Below, piece after piece: positions 21,839 to 31,218 of a stretch of DNA of 64,000 nt. Below the pieces are notes generated by a model, which saw only the letters and a list, made by a program, of their open reading frames with translations, ran no database searches and was not told the origin of the DNA. The first letter of the stretch is position 1. Every line of letters begins with the position of its first letter. The stretch comes from Roseateles depolymerans (GTDB taxonomy: Bacteria; Pseudomonadota; Gammaproteobacteria; Burkholderiales; Burkholderiaceae_C), in contig NZ_QUMT01000001.1 in the NCBI RefSeq assembly GCF_003387155.1, positions 1,615,858 to 1,679,857 of the forward strand, read 5' to 3'. A program made the translations under genes and the position numbers.

Positions 21839-23308
21839 ATGTTGCTAAGTCTTGCCATTTGGCTGCCGGTCGTTTTCGGCGCCCTGTTGCTGGTGTTGGG
21901 TCGCGACCAGAATGCCGGCGCCGTGCGCTGGCTCGCGCTGGCCGCGTCCATCGTCAGCTTCGCTGTCACGGTGCCCGTCATCACGGGCTTCCAGGACGCC
22001 ACCGCCGCCATGCAGTTCGTCGAGAAGGCGAGCTGGATTGAACGCTTCAACATCCACTACCACCTGGGCGTGGATGGCATCTCGATGTGGTTCGTGCCGC
22101 TGACCGCCTTCATCACCATCATCGTGGTGCTGTCGGCCTGGGAAGTGATCGAGACGCGGGTGCACCAGTACTACGGCGCCTTCCTGATCCTGTCGGGTCT
22201 GATGGTCGGTGTGTTCACCGCCCTGGACGGCATGCTGTTCTACGTGTTCTTCGAGGCCACGCTGATCCCGATGTACATCATCATCGGGGTGTGGGGCGGT
22301 CCGCGCCGGGTCTATGCCGCGTTCAAGTTCTTCTTGTACACGCTGGCCGGCTCGCTGCTGATGCTGATCGCGCTGCTGTACCTCTACAACAAGTCGGGCA
22401 GCTTCGACATCCTGACCTGGCACCAGCTGCCGCTGCCGCTGTCGGCCCAGACGCTGCTGTTCTTCGCCTTCTTCGCGGCCTTTGCGGTGAAGGTGCCGAT
22501 GTGGCCGGTGCACACCTGGCTGCCGGACGCGCACGTGGAAGCGCCGACCGCCGGTTCGGTGGTGCTGGCCGCCATCATGCTGAAGCTGGGCGCCTATGGC
22601 TTCCTGCGCTTCTCGATGCCGATCGCCCCCGATGCCGCGCGTGAATACGCCTGGGTCATCGTGGCGCTGTCGCTGATCGCGGTCATCTACATCGGCCTGG
22701 TGGCGATGGTCCAGCGCGACATGAAGAAGCTGGTGGCCTATTCGTCGGTCGCCCACATGGGCTTCGTGACCCTGGGCTTCTTCCTGTTCAACGAGCTGGG
22801 CGTCTCCGGCGCCATCGTGCAGATGATTGCCCACGGCTTCGTGTCGGGCGCCATGTTCCTGTGCATCGGCGTGCTGTACGACCGCGTCCACTCGCGTGAA
22901 ATCGCCGACTACGGCGGCGTGGTCAACACCATGCCCAAGTTCGCCGCTTTCGCTGTGTTGTTCGGCATGGCCAACTGCGGTCTGCCCGCCACCGCCGGCT
23001 TCGTCGGCGAATGGATGGTGATCCTGGGTGCCGTGCAGTTCAACTTCTGGATCGGTCTGCTGGCCGCCACGGCCCTGATCTTCGGTGCCGCCTACACGCT
23101 GTGGATGATCAAGCGGGTCTATTTCGGTCCGGTGGCCAATGACCACGTCAAGGCCCTGACCGACATCAACGCCCGTGAGTTCCTGATGCTGGCCATCCTG
23201 GCGGTCGCCGTGCTGTGGATGGGCGTGTATCCCAAGCCTTTCACCGACGTGATGCACCAATCGGTCACCGAGCTGCTCAAGCACGTCGCGGTGTCCAAGA
23301 TTCAATAA
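21839..23308 (+). CDS. nuoM: NADH-quinone oxidoreductase subunit M
   Basis: 489 residues, the second antiporter-like pump subunit. FEATLIPMYIIIGVWGG carries the key membrane glutamate, and KVPMWPVHTWLPDAHVEAPT and SVAHMGFVTLG are typical. ATG at 21839 lies 17 bases after the nuoL stop, after GGAGAATAAGA. Confidence 0.98.
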   Translation: MLLSLAIWLPVVFGALLLVLGRDQNAGAVRWLALAASIVSFAVTVPVITGFQDATAAMQFVEKASWIERFNIHYHLGVDGISMWFVPLTAFITIIVVLSAWEVIETRVHQYYGAFLILSGLMVGVFTALDGMLFYVFFEATLIPMYIIIGVWGGPRRVYAAFKFFLYTLAGSLLMLIALLYLYNKSGSFDILTWHQLPLPLSAQTLLFFAFFAAFAVKVPMWPVHTWLPDAHVEAPTAGSVVLAAIMLKLGAYGFLRFSMPIAPDAAREYAWVIVALSLIAVIYIGLVAMVQRDMKKLVAYSSVAHMGFVTLGFFLFNELGVSGAIVQMIAHGFVSGAMFLCIGVLYDRVHSREIADYGGVVNTMPKFAAFAVLFGMANCGLPATAGFVGEWMVILGAVQFNFWIGLLAATALIFGAAYTLWMIKRVYFGPVANDHVKALTDINAREFLMLAILAVAVLWMGVYPKPFTDVMHQSVTELLKHVAVSKIQ

Positions 23309-23320
23309 GGGCCCACCACA

Positions 23321-24799
23321 ATGACTGAAATGAACTGGGTCGCTGCCTACCCTGAAATTGCGCTGCTGGTGATGGCCTGTGTGGTCGCGCTGGTGGACCT
23401 GTTCGTCACCGATCCGCGGCGCACGCCCACCTACTGGCTGACGCAATTCAGCCTGGCGGTGGTGGCGGCGATGCACTTCGCGGCCATGGGGGATGCCCCC
23501 GCGGTGGCGATGCAGGGCATGATGATCGTGGACCCGATGAGCCATCTGCTCTCCGGCGTCTCGGCCATCGCGCTGATCGTCACGATGGTCTATGCCCGTC
23601 CGTATGCCGAGTCCCGCGACATGCTCAAGGGCGAGCTGTTCACCCTGAGCCTGCTGTCGCTGCTGGGCGTGGGCGTGATGGTGGCCGCCAACAACTTCCT
23701 GATGATCTACCTGGGTCTGGAGTTGATGAGCCTGTCGCTGTATGCGCTGACCGCGCTGCGCCGCGACCACACCGTCTCGACCGAAGCCGCCATGAAGTAC
23801 TTCGTGCTGGGCGCGCTGGCCTCGGGCTTCCTGCTCTACGGCCTGTCGATGATGTACGGCGCCACGGGCTCGCTGTCCATCCCGCGTGTCTTCGAGGTGA
23901 TCGCCGCTGGCGCTCCCAACAAGGCGGTGCTGGTGCTGGGCGTGGTCTTCGTCGTGGCCGGCCTGGGCTTCAAGCTGGGCGCTGCTCCCTTCCACATGTG
24001 GGTGCCGGACGTCTATCAAGGCGCTCCGACCGCGGCCACGCTGCTGATCGGCGGCGCCCCCAAGCTGGCCGCCTTCGGCATCACGCTGCGCCTGCTGGTG
24101 GACGGCATGCTGCCGCTGGCGGTGGACTGGCAGCAGATGCTGCTGGTGATGGCCGTGGCCTCGCTGGTGGTGGGCAACCTCGCCGCCATTGCGCAGACCA
24201 ATCTCAAGCGGATGCTGGCCTACTCGACGATTGCCCAGATGGGCTTCGTGGTGCTGGGCCTGGCCTCGGGCGTGATCAATGGCTCCAGCGACTTCGCGCT
24301 GAATGCCTACAGCTCGGCCATGTTCTATGCCATCACCTACGTGCTGACCACGCTGGGCAGCTTCGGCCTGGTGATGCTGCTGTCGCGCCAGGGCTTCGAG
24401 TCCGAGCAGATCAGCGACCTGGCCGGTCTGTACAAGCGCAGCCCCTGGTTCGCGCTGGTCATGGCCATCTACATGTTCTCGCTGACCGGCATTCCACCCA
24501 CCGCTGGCTTCTACGGCAAGATGGCCGTGCTGCAGGCGATGGTGACGACCGGGTCGCAGCTCTACATCACGCTGGCCGTGGTGGCCGTGGTGCTGTCGCT
24601 GATCGGTGCGTTCTACTACTTGCGTGTGGTGAAGGTCATGTTCTTTGACGAGCCGACCGACCGTGCCGGCATCACCGCGCCGGCCGACGCCCGCCTGGTG
24701 ATGTCGATCAATGGCCTGGCCGTGCTGGTGCTGGGCATCCTGCCGGGCGGTCTGCTAACGCTGTGCAGCCAGGCGCTGACCCGCGCGCTGACGCACTAA
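23321..24799 (+). CDS. nuoN: NADH-quinone oxidoreductase subunit N
   Basis: 492 residues, the third antiporter-like subunit and last nuo gene. It carries YLGLELMSLSLYALTALRR, KLGAAPFHMWVPDVYQGAPT and STIAQMGFVVLGLASG. It ends 42 bases before the DUF2818 gene, which probably belongs to the same transcript. Confidence 0.98.
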   Translation: MTEMNWVAAYPEIALLVMACVVALVDLFVTDPRRTPTYWLTQFSLAVVAAMHFAAMGDAPAVAMQGMMIVDPMSHLLSGVSAIALIVTMVYARPYAESRDMLKGELFTLSLLSLLGVGVMVAANNFLMIYLGLELMSLSLYALTALRRDHTVSTEAAMKYFVLGALASGFLLYGLSMMYGATGSLSIPRVFEVIAAGAPNKAVLVLGVVFVVAGLGFKLGAAPFHMWVPDVYQGAPTAATLLIGGAPKLAAFGITLRLLVDGMLPLAVDWQQMLLVMAVASLVVGNLAAIAQTNLKRMLAYSTIAQMGFVVLGLASGVINGSSDFALNAYSSAMFYAITYVLTTLGSFGLVMLLSRQGFESEQISDLAGLYKRSPWFALVMAIYMFSLTGIPPTAGFYGKMAVLQAMVTTGSQLYITLAVVAVVLSLIGAFYYLRVVKVMFFDEPTDRAGITAPADARLVMSINGLAVLVLGILPGGLLTLCSQALTRALTH

Positions 24800-24841
24800 G
24801 ACCGGCTCGCCGGCACTGAAAGAGGGCAGGGACGTTTCCGC

Positions 24842-25174
24842 ATGGAGCAAAGCGCATCGGTCTGGATCGTCCTGGCGGTGGCACTGGCCGCCGCCAATCT
24901 GCCTTATCTCAGTTCCCGGGTGCTGCTGGTCGGTCCCCGGCGTGATCCCAAAGCGCCTGGCTGGCGTCTGCTGGAACTGTTCTTGCTGGCCCTGCTGACG
25001 CTGGCCATCGGGGTGGGCCTGGAAGCCCGCCTCGGTCAGCGTTATCCCCAGGGCTGGGAGTTCTATGCGGCCGCCCTGGCGCTGTTCATCACCCTGGGTT
25101 TTCCGGGTTTCGTCTGGCGTTACCTGCGCCGGTCCCGGACCCGTGTTCGAGAGTTCGATGACGACGACCGCTGA
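24842..25174 (+). CDS. DUF2818 family membrane protein
   Basis: 110 residues with three predicted membrane helices (about 5-22, 42-60 and 74-92) and an Arg/Asp-rich C-terminus. The NLPYLSSR...GPRRDPK pattern fits the DUF2818 family, which in betaproteobacteria usually sits directly after nuoN. No biochemical role is known to me; an accessory or assembly role for complex I is only a guess from position. Its end overlaps the next gene by 17 bases. Confidence 0.85.
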   Translation: MEQSASVWIVLAVALAAANLPYLSSRVLLVGPRRDPKAPGWRLLELFLLALLTLAIGVGLEARLGQRYPQGWEFYAAALALFITLGFPGFVWRYLRRSRTRVREFDDDDR

Positions 25175-25790
25175 CACCCCTGACGCACCGTTCTCCGGCA
25201 TCCAGCCCGCCGCCGACGCCGACCCGCACCTACGTGAATTGCCGCTCAGTGCCCAGTGGGTGTTGCGCGGCAATTTTCTTCAGGTCTCCCGCGACCGGGT
25301 GCAACTGCCCAACGGCCGCGAATCCACCCGCGAATACATCCACCATCCGGGCGCGGCGGTCATCGTCCCCATTCTGGAGGATGGCCGCTTGCTGCTGGAG
25401 CGGCAGTATCGGTATCCGATGGGCCGTGTGATGCTCGAGTTTCCGGCCGGCAAGCTGGATCCGGACGAGCCGCCGCTGGTCTGCGCCCAGCGGGAACTGC
25501 TGGAAGAGACCGGCTACCGGGCCACCGAGTGGGCCCATGCCGGCGTCATGCACAACGCCATTGCCTATTCCACCGAACGCATCGAGATCTTCTTTGCACG
25601 CGGCCTGGTGGCGGGTGAGCGCAAGCTGGACGAAGGTGAATTCCTCGACGTGGTGGCCCACGACCAGGACACCCTGGAGCGCATGGCGGTCCAGGGTGAG
25701 TTGACCGACGCCAAGTCGCTGACCTGCCTGTTGTGGCTGTCCCGCTGGCGCTCGGGGGCATGGCCTTTGGACTGGCATCCGGCAGCCTGA
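25158..25790 (+). CDS. NUDIX hydrolase, ADP-ribose pyrophosphatase-like
   Basis: 210 residues with a complete Nudix box, G-x5-E-x7-REUxEExGU, in GKLDPDEPPLVCAQRELLEE followed by TGY. The upstream ILEDGRLLLERQYRYPMGRVMLEFPAGK segment (in part) resembles ADP-ribose pyrophosphatases of the NudF group. ATG at 25158 overlaps the DUF2818 gene; a longer in-frame start at 25065 lies inside that gene and is rejected. Substrate specificity is inferred. Confidence 0.9.
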   Translation: MTTTADTPDAPFSGIQPAADADPHLRELPLSAQWVLRGNFLQVSRDRVQLPNGRESTREYIHHPGAAVIVPILEDGRLLLERQYRYPMGRVMLEFPAGKLDPDEPPLVCAQRELLEETGYRATEWAHAGVMHNAIAYSTERIEIFFARGLVAGERKLDEGEFLDVVAHDQDTLERMAVQGELTDAKSLTCLLWLSRWRSGAWPLDWHPAA

Positions 25791-25815
25791 ATCGGGAAAG
25801 GCTAGCATTGCCACC

Positions 25816-26349
25816 ATGTTGGTCTTGAATCTGGCTTGTGAGGCGGGACACGGCTTTGAGGGCTGGTTTGGCTCTGCCGCCGACTTTGAATCCCAGCAGC
25901 AGCGCGGTCTGCTGAGCTGCCCCCTGTGCAACAGCGTGCAGGTGCGGCGCATGCCGAGTGCGCCGCGCTTGAACCTGTCGTCGGCGTCTGAGCCGGTGGC
26001 GCCTTCGCGAGGCGCCTCGGGCGGTCCTGCGGGCCCGGCAGGCACGAGCGGCGGAGCCCTGGCACCCGCCGGGCCGTCCGGTGCGGCGCCGGGTTCGTCC
26101 GCCGAGGGCGCGATGGCGCCGATCGACCTGCAACGGCAGGTGATGCAGGCAGTGCGCCAGATCATGGCCAACACCGAAGATGTTGGCGAGCGTTTCGCCG
26201 AAGAAGCGCGCCGCATCCATTACGGCGAGAGCGAAGCCCGCGGCATCCGCGGGCAGGCCACGCCGGACGAGGCCCAGGCGCTGGCCGAAGAGGGCATCGA
26301 GGTCGTGACGCTGGCGGTGCCCAGCGCGCTCAAGGACCCGCTGCAGTAG
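25816..26349 (+). CDS. DUF1178 family protein
   Basis: 177 residues. N-terminal VLNLACEAGHGFEGWFGS and the CPLC pair mark DUF1178, which probably binds zinc. A variable Ala/Gly/Pro/Ser stretch (about 60-95) separates it from a conserved C-terminal half with RFAEEARRIHYGESEARGIR and GIEVVTLAVPSALKD. Function is unknown. It follows the NUDIX gene by 25 bases and ends the nuo-led gene cluster; the 262 bases after it hold no gene. Confidence 0.88.
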   Translation: MLVLNLACEAGHGFEGWFGSAADFESQQQRGLLSCPLCNSVQVRRMPSAPRLNLSSASEPVAPSRGASGGPAGPAGTSGGALAPAGPSGAAPGSSAEGAMAPIDLQRQVMQAVRQIMANTEDVGERFAEEARRIHYGESEARGIRGQATPDEAQALAEEGIEVVTLAVPSALKDPLQ

Positions 26350-26611
26350 GCAGCGCCCGCAGTCGTCCCCTGCAGTTCTCCCCCGCAGTCGCACCGTCCG
26401 AGTGCGCTGGCCGGTTGCGTTGTCGCGCCGCAGGCACCCTCTCGGGTGTGACCATCATCACGGGCGCAGACAGGCGTTAAGCTAGCGCGCTTTTCGCACG
26501 AACCCTGCATTCAAGACCGACACGCGCCCGCTGTAGTTCCAGGCAGGCGCGGGCGTGCGAGAACCCGTCCCTTGATTGATCTCACTGCCTGACTTCTTCG
26601 GAGCCTGATTC

Positions 26612-27847
26612 ATGACGCCTGTGTTGCGCTCTTCGCTGCGCCTGTCGCTGGTTGCCCTTGCCACTTTGGTGGTCCTGACCGCTTGCGGACGCGGCGAACA
26701 AAAGCCCGGGGGCGAGGGCGGCAAGAAGGACGCCCAGGCCGTGGGCAGCACCACGGCGCCCAGCCTGATCGTGTCGCCCGAGGACGTGCAGACCCTGGGG
26801 GAGAGCCAATACGCCAGCGGGCCGGTCATCACCGGCTCCATCCAGCCGGAACGTCGCGCCGACCTGCGCGCTGAGATCCAGGCGGTGGTGCTGTCGGTCT
26901 ACAAGGAAAACGGCGAACGGGTGAAGCGCGGCGACCTGCTGGTGCGGCTGGACGACACCGCCATTCGCGACAGCGTGCAGTCGGCCGAGGAAGCGGTGCG
27001 GGCGTCCGCCCAGAGCTTCGAGCAGGCCGAGCGCCAGTACCAACGCCTGAAGACTTTGCAGGCCCAGGGCATGAGCTCCATCCAGGCGATGGAAGATGCC
27101 GAGGTCCGCCGCAACAATGCCCAGAGCGACCTGGTGGCGGCCAAGGCCCGCCAGGCGACCGCGCGCCAGCAGCAGCAGCGTACCGAAATCCGTGCCCCGT
27201 TCGACGGCGTGGTGAGCGACCGCAAGGTGTCGCCCGGCGATTCGGCGCAGCTGGGCAAGGAACTGATCAAGGTCATGGACCCGGGCAGCATGCGCTTCGA
27301 AGGCCTGGTCTCCGCGGACCGCATGGCCGAGCTCAAGCTGGGCCAGATCGTTTATTTCAAGGTCAACGGCTATCCGCAGATCGACTTCCAGGGCAAGATC
27401 CGCCGGATTGCGCAGGCCGCCAACACCAACACCCGCCAGGTGGAAGTGCTGGTGGACTTCAGCGGGGCCCAGCAGCCCGGCGTGGCCGGTCTTTATGCCG
27501 AAGGCCGTGTCGAGGCGACCAGCATTTCCGCCCTGATGGTGGCCGACAGCGCCCTGGTGCGGGAAGGCGACCGCAGCTTTGTGTGGCGCATCGACGGCAA
27601 CAGCCTGCGCAAGGCTGAAGTGAAGCTCGGCGCCCGAGACGAGCGCCAGGGCCTGTTCGTGGTGGCCGGTGGCCTCAAGAGTGGCGACCGGTTGCTGCGT
27701 CATCCCAACAGCACATTGCAGGACGGCCAGAAGGTCGACTTCACCAAGGCCCTGCCGCCGCCCGCGGCACCCTCGGCGCCCAAGCCGTCCACCATGACCT
27801 CCTCTGCACAGGGCTGTGAGGCCCTGACGCCGCTGCGGGCCGCCTGA
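26612..27847 (+). CDS. RND efflux periplasmic adaptor (membrane fusion lipoprotein)
   Basis: 411 residues. A lipoprotein signal peptide ends in VLTAC, so Cys25 would be lipidated. Then come the biotinyl-lipoyl half (ILVRLDDTAIRDSV-like), an alpha-helical hairpin rich in Ala/Gln (about 120-190) and beta-barrel domains. It bridges the inner-membrane RND pump and an outer-membrane channel. The pump gene begins 17 bases downstream; no outer-membrane factor gene is nearby. Confidence 0.93.
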   Translation: MTPVLRSSLRLSLVALATLVVLTACGRGEQKPGGEGGKKDAQAVGSTTAPSLIVSPEDVQTLGESQYASGPVITGSIQPERRADLRAEIQAVVLSVYKENGERVKRGDLLVRLDDTAIRDSVQSAEEAVRASAQSFEQAERQYQRLKTLQAQGMSSIQAMEDAEVRRNNAQSDLVAAKARQATARQQQQRTEIRAPFDGVVSDRKVSPGDSAQLGKELIKVMDPGSMRFEGLVSADRMAELKLGQIVYFKVNGYPQIDFQGKIRRIAQAANTNTRQVEVLVDFSGAQQPGVAGLYAEGRVEATSISALMVADSALVREGDRSFVWRIDGNSLRKAEVKLGARDERQGLFVVAGGLKSGDRLLRHPNSTLQDGQKVDFTKALPPPAAPSAPKPSTMTSSAQGCEALTPLRAA

Positions 27848-27864
27848 TCCGCCAGGAGACCGAC

Positions 27865-30800
27865 ATGTTCCTTTCCAATTTCTCGGTCAAGAAGCCGGTC
27901 GCGATGATCGTGGTGATCATCATGCTCATGGCCATGGGGCTGCTGGCCTTGTCCAAGCTGCGGGTCAACCAGATTCCGGACGTGCAGGAGCCGGTGATGG
28001 TGGTCAGCATCACCTATCCGGGCGCGTCCCCGGAGACGGTGGAGCGGGAGGTGATCAACCGCATCGAAAAATCGATGCAGAGCATCCCCGGGGTGACGGA
28101 GGTCCGCGCCACCGCCAATGAAGGTCGCGCACAGTTCATCCTGATCTACGAGTTCAACAAGAACATGACCGAGGCGGCGGATGAGATCCGCAACGCCATC
28201 GGCGCGGTCCGGCACAAGCTGCCCACCGAAATGCGGGAGCCGGTGCTGCAGCGCTACGACCCGGCCTCCGAGCCGGTGATGCAGCTGGCCCTGTCCTCCA
28301 GCGCGGAAAGCCATGCGGAAATCTCGCGTCTGGCGGAAGACCAGTTGGCCGACCGCTTCCGTTCGCTCTCCGGCGTGGCCACGGTCGAGGTCAACGGCGC
28401 GCTGAAGCGGGAACTGTCGGTGCTGCTCAATGCCCAGAAGCTGCGCGAATTCAATGTCTCGGTGACCGAGGTCGTGCAGGCGCTGCGCAATCAGAACACC
28501 ACCGCGCCAGTGGGCAAGGTGCGCGGCACGATGGAGGACCAGAGCATCCGGCTGCTGGGCCGGCTCGAATCCCCGGAAGACTTCACCCAGATCGTGGTCA
28601 AGCGCTCCGGCAATGAGCTGGTGCGCCTGGGCCAGGTCGCCACCGTGCAGGACGGGTTTGCCGAGCAGACTGGCCTGTCCGTGCGCAACGGCAATCCCAA
28701 TGTGGGCCTGGCGGTCACCCGCTCGCGCGACGCGTCCACCGTGACCGTGGCGAATGAGACCCGCAAGCTGGTCGACGACATCAACAAGACGCTGAAGAAG
28801 GGCACCAAGCTCGAGATCACCCAGGACGGCGGCAAGGACGCCCAGGACAGCCTCAACAACGTCATCCATGCGCTGGTCTTCGGCGCGGGCCTGACGGTGT
28901 TCGTGGTGTATGTGTTCCTGAATTCCTGGCGCTCGACGCTGATCACGGCGCTGTCGCTGCCGACCTCGGTCGTGGCGGCCTTCATCGCGGTGTGGCTGTG
29001 CGGCTTCACCCTGAACTTCATGAGCCTGCTGGGGCTGTCGCTGGCCATCGGGGTGCTGATCGACGATGCCATCGTGGTGCGGGAGAACATCGTCCGGCAC
29101 ATGGAACGCGGGGCGGACCGTCGCACGGCGGCCCTGAACGGCACGGCCGAAATCGGCCTGGCGGTGGCGGCCACCACCTTCTCCATCGTTGCGGTGTTCG
29201 TGCCGGTGGCCTTCATGCCGGGCGTGTCCGGCGAATGGTTCCGGCCGTTCGGGCTGACCGTGGTGGCTTCGGTGCTGGTGTCCCTGTTCATCTCCTTCAC
29301 GCTGGACCCGATGCTGTCGGCCTTCTGGGGCGACCCTCCCGGCTATCACGAGCAGCCGAAGAAGGGCATCTCGCGCCTGCTGGAGCGCTTCAACCACTGG
29401 TTCGACCATCAGGCGGACCGGTATGGTCACGTCATCGCCTGGGCACTGCACCATCGCCGGTGGATGGCGTTTTTTGCCATGGTCAGCCTGGTGCTGGCGC
29501 TGGTGCTGCAGGCGCTTTTTGGCGGCAGCAGTTTCCTGCCCAAGACCGACTCCGGCACGATTGCCGTGGACGTGCGCACTCCTGCCAGTTCCAGCCTGGA
29601 ATATTCCCGCCTGAAGCTGGCGGCAGCTGCGGCGCTGGCCCGGGAGATTCCGGAGACCAAGGCGACGAACGAGACGGTCAACGTCAGCGGCGGCCGCATC
29701 TATGTGGACCTGGGCAAGAGCACCCAGCGCAAGCGCAGTGCGGCGGAGATCGCGGCGGACCTGCGCTCCCGCGTGTCCCGCCTGGTCGGCGCCGAGTACA
29801 CGGTGCTGGACGACCTGAACAACGGCGCCCAGAAGCCGGTGCAGATCCGCTTCTCCGGCACGGATTCCCGCAAACTGATGGAGCTGACCACCGACTTCAT
29901 GGAGAAGCTGCGCAAGGTGCCGGGCGCGGTGGATGTGGGCCTGTCCGAACAGGATCCGCAGGACGAGCTGCAGATCGAGCTCAACCGCGGCCTGGCCAAT
30001 TCGCTGGGCATTTCTGTGGGGGATGCGGCCAATGCGCTGCGGGTGGCCTTTGCCGGTGTGGAAGTCGGCGACTGGGTGGACCCCAGCGGCGAGACCCGCG
30101 ACGTGTCGGTGCGCCTGGCCCCGCAGGACCGGGTGGATGCCTCCAACATCGAGCGGCTGCCGATCTCGGTGACCGGCACCGGGGTGATGGTCCCGCTGGA
30201 GCAGATCGCCACCATCACCATGGGCAAGGGCCCGTCCAAGATCCAGCATGCGGACAGCAAACGGATGATTGCGGTGTCGGCCAATGCGCATGGTCGCTCG
30301 CCGGGTGAGGTGACGGCGGATGCTCTGAAGCTGGCCAAGTCGATCAACTTCCCGCCCGGTTATGGCATTGCGCTGGCCGGTGATGCCAAGAGCCAGCAGG
30401 AGGTGTTCGGCGCCATGCTTGTGGCGCTGGTCTCCGGCATCGGGCTGATGTATTTGATCCTCGTCATGCAGTTCGGCAGCTTTACCGCGCCGGCGGGGGT
30501 GATGCTGTCGCTGCCGCTGTCCCTGATCGGGGTGGTGGTGGCCCTGTTGATCACCAATGGCGGCCTGAACCTGATGAGCCTGATTGGCGTGATCATGCTG
30601 GCGGGGCTGGTGGCCAAGAATGCCATCCTGCTGCTGGATGCCGCCCGCCATGAGGAGTCGGAGGGCGTGCCGCGCGAAGAGGCGCTGATGCATGCGGGCC
30701 GCAAGCGCTTCCGTCCGATTCTCATGACCACCTTTGCGCTGATCGCCGGCATGCTGCCGGTGGCGATCGGGGTCGGGGAGGGCGGTGAGTTCTATCGGCC

Positions 30801-31188
30801 GATGGCGGTGGCCATCATCGGCGGCACCCTGACCTCCACGGTGTTGACGCTGCTGATGGTGCCGTGCTTCTACGACAGCATCGAGCTCTTCTTCGACCGC
30901 CAGAAGGCCCGCACCGCGCGCTGGACCGCGCGTGGCAAGGCCCCGGTGGCCTGGGTGCTGAACCTGCTGCAGACGCTGGTGACCTTCGTGGCGTTGGTGA
31001 CGGGTGTGCTGTTCCTGTGGTGGATCGGGGAAGCCTTGTTGGGCAAGCGCCGCGAGTCGTCGCAGCCGCCGAATACGCCGAATACGCCGCATATGCCGAA
31101 CGACCCGAACGCTCCCAAGGAGGGGCCGACGGTGCAGCCCGGCCTGGTCGGCCTGCGCGAGCAACCCCGCGGCGCCGGAGACGACTGA
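27865..31188 (+). CDS. RND multidrug efflux permease (HAE-1 type)
   Basis: 1107 residues with the 12-helix RND topology and two large periplasmic loops. The proton-relay motif GVLIDDAIVVRENIVRHM in TM4, LPTSVVAAFIAVWLCGF, and the second-half motifs LPLSLIGVVVALLITNGGLN and GLVAKNAILLLDAARH are present. It exports hydrophobic or amphiphilic compounds with proton uptake; the substrate cannot be told. After the last helix there is an unusual 45-residue soluble tail with Pro-Asn repeats. Confidence 0.95.
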   Translation: MFLSNFSVKKPVAMIVVIIMLMAMGLLALSKLRVNQIPDVQEPVMVVSITYPGASPETVEREVINRIEKSMQSIPGVTEVRATANEGRAQFILIYEFNKNMTEAADEIRNAIGAVRHKLPTEMREPVLQRYDPASEPVMQLALSSSAESHAEISRLAEDQLADRFRSLSGVATVEVNGALKRELSVLLNAQKLREFNVSVTEVVQALRNQNTTAPVGKVRGTMEDQSIRLLGRLESPEDFTQIVVKRSGNELVRLGQVATVQDGFAEQTGLSVRNGNPNVGLAVTRSRDASTVTVANETRKLVDDINKTLKKGTKLEITQDGGKDAQDSLNNVIHALVFGAGLTVFVVYVFLNSWRSTLITALSLPTSVVAAFIAVWLCGFTLNFMSLLGLSLAIGVLIDDAIVVRENIVRHMERGADRRTAALNGTAEIGLAVAATTFSIVAVFVPVAFMPGVSGEWFRPFGLTVVASVLVSLFISFTLDPMLSAFWGDPPGYHEQPKKGISRLLERFNHWFDHQADRYGHVIAWALHHRRWMAFFAMVSLVLALVLQALFGGSSFLPKTDSGTIAVDVRTPASSSLEYSRLKLAAAAALAREIPETKATNETVNVSGGRIYVDLGKSTQRKRSAAEIAADLRSRVSRLVGAEYTVLDDLNNGAQKPVQIRFSGTDSRKLMELTTDFMEKLRKVPGAVDVGLSEQDPQDELQIELNRGLANSLGISVGDAANALRVAFAGVEVGDWVDPSGETRDVSVRLAPQDRVDASNIERLPISVTGTGVMVPLEQIATITMGKGPSKIQHADSKRMIAVSANAHGRSPGEVTADALKLAKSINFPPGYGIALAGDAKSQQEVFGAMLVALVSGIGLMYLILVMQFGSFTAPAGVMLSLPLSLIGVVVALLITNGGLNLMSLIGVIMLAGLVAKNAILLLDAARHEESEGVPREEALMHAGRKRFRPILMTTFALIAGMLPVAIGVGEGGEFYRPMAVAIIGGTLTSTVLTLLMVPCFYDSIELFFDRQKARTARWTARGKAPVAWVLNLLQTLVTFVALVTGVLFLWWIGEALLGKRRESSQPPNTPNTPHMPNDPNAPKEGPTVQPGLVGLREQPRGAGDD
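31069..31113. repeat. 9-bp tandem repeat in the C-terminal tail of the RND pump
   Basis: Five 9-base units based on CCGAATACG, the first two perfect and the others diverged, encode PNT-PNT-PHM-PND-PNA. The frame is preserved. Confidence 0.85.
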
Positions 31189-31197
31189 TGCGGTGGG

Positions 31198-31218
31198 GCG
31201 GACGCGTCCCGCGTCCGC
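31198..31218. terminator. Hairpin between convergent genes
   Basis: Perfect 9-bp inverted repeat GCGGACGCG-TCC-CGCGTCCGC fills the gap between the RND pump stop (31188) and the GlcD-like stop (31219). There is no T run, so it could act as a weak bidirectional terminator or mRNA 3'-end stabiliser. Confidence 0.55.
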
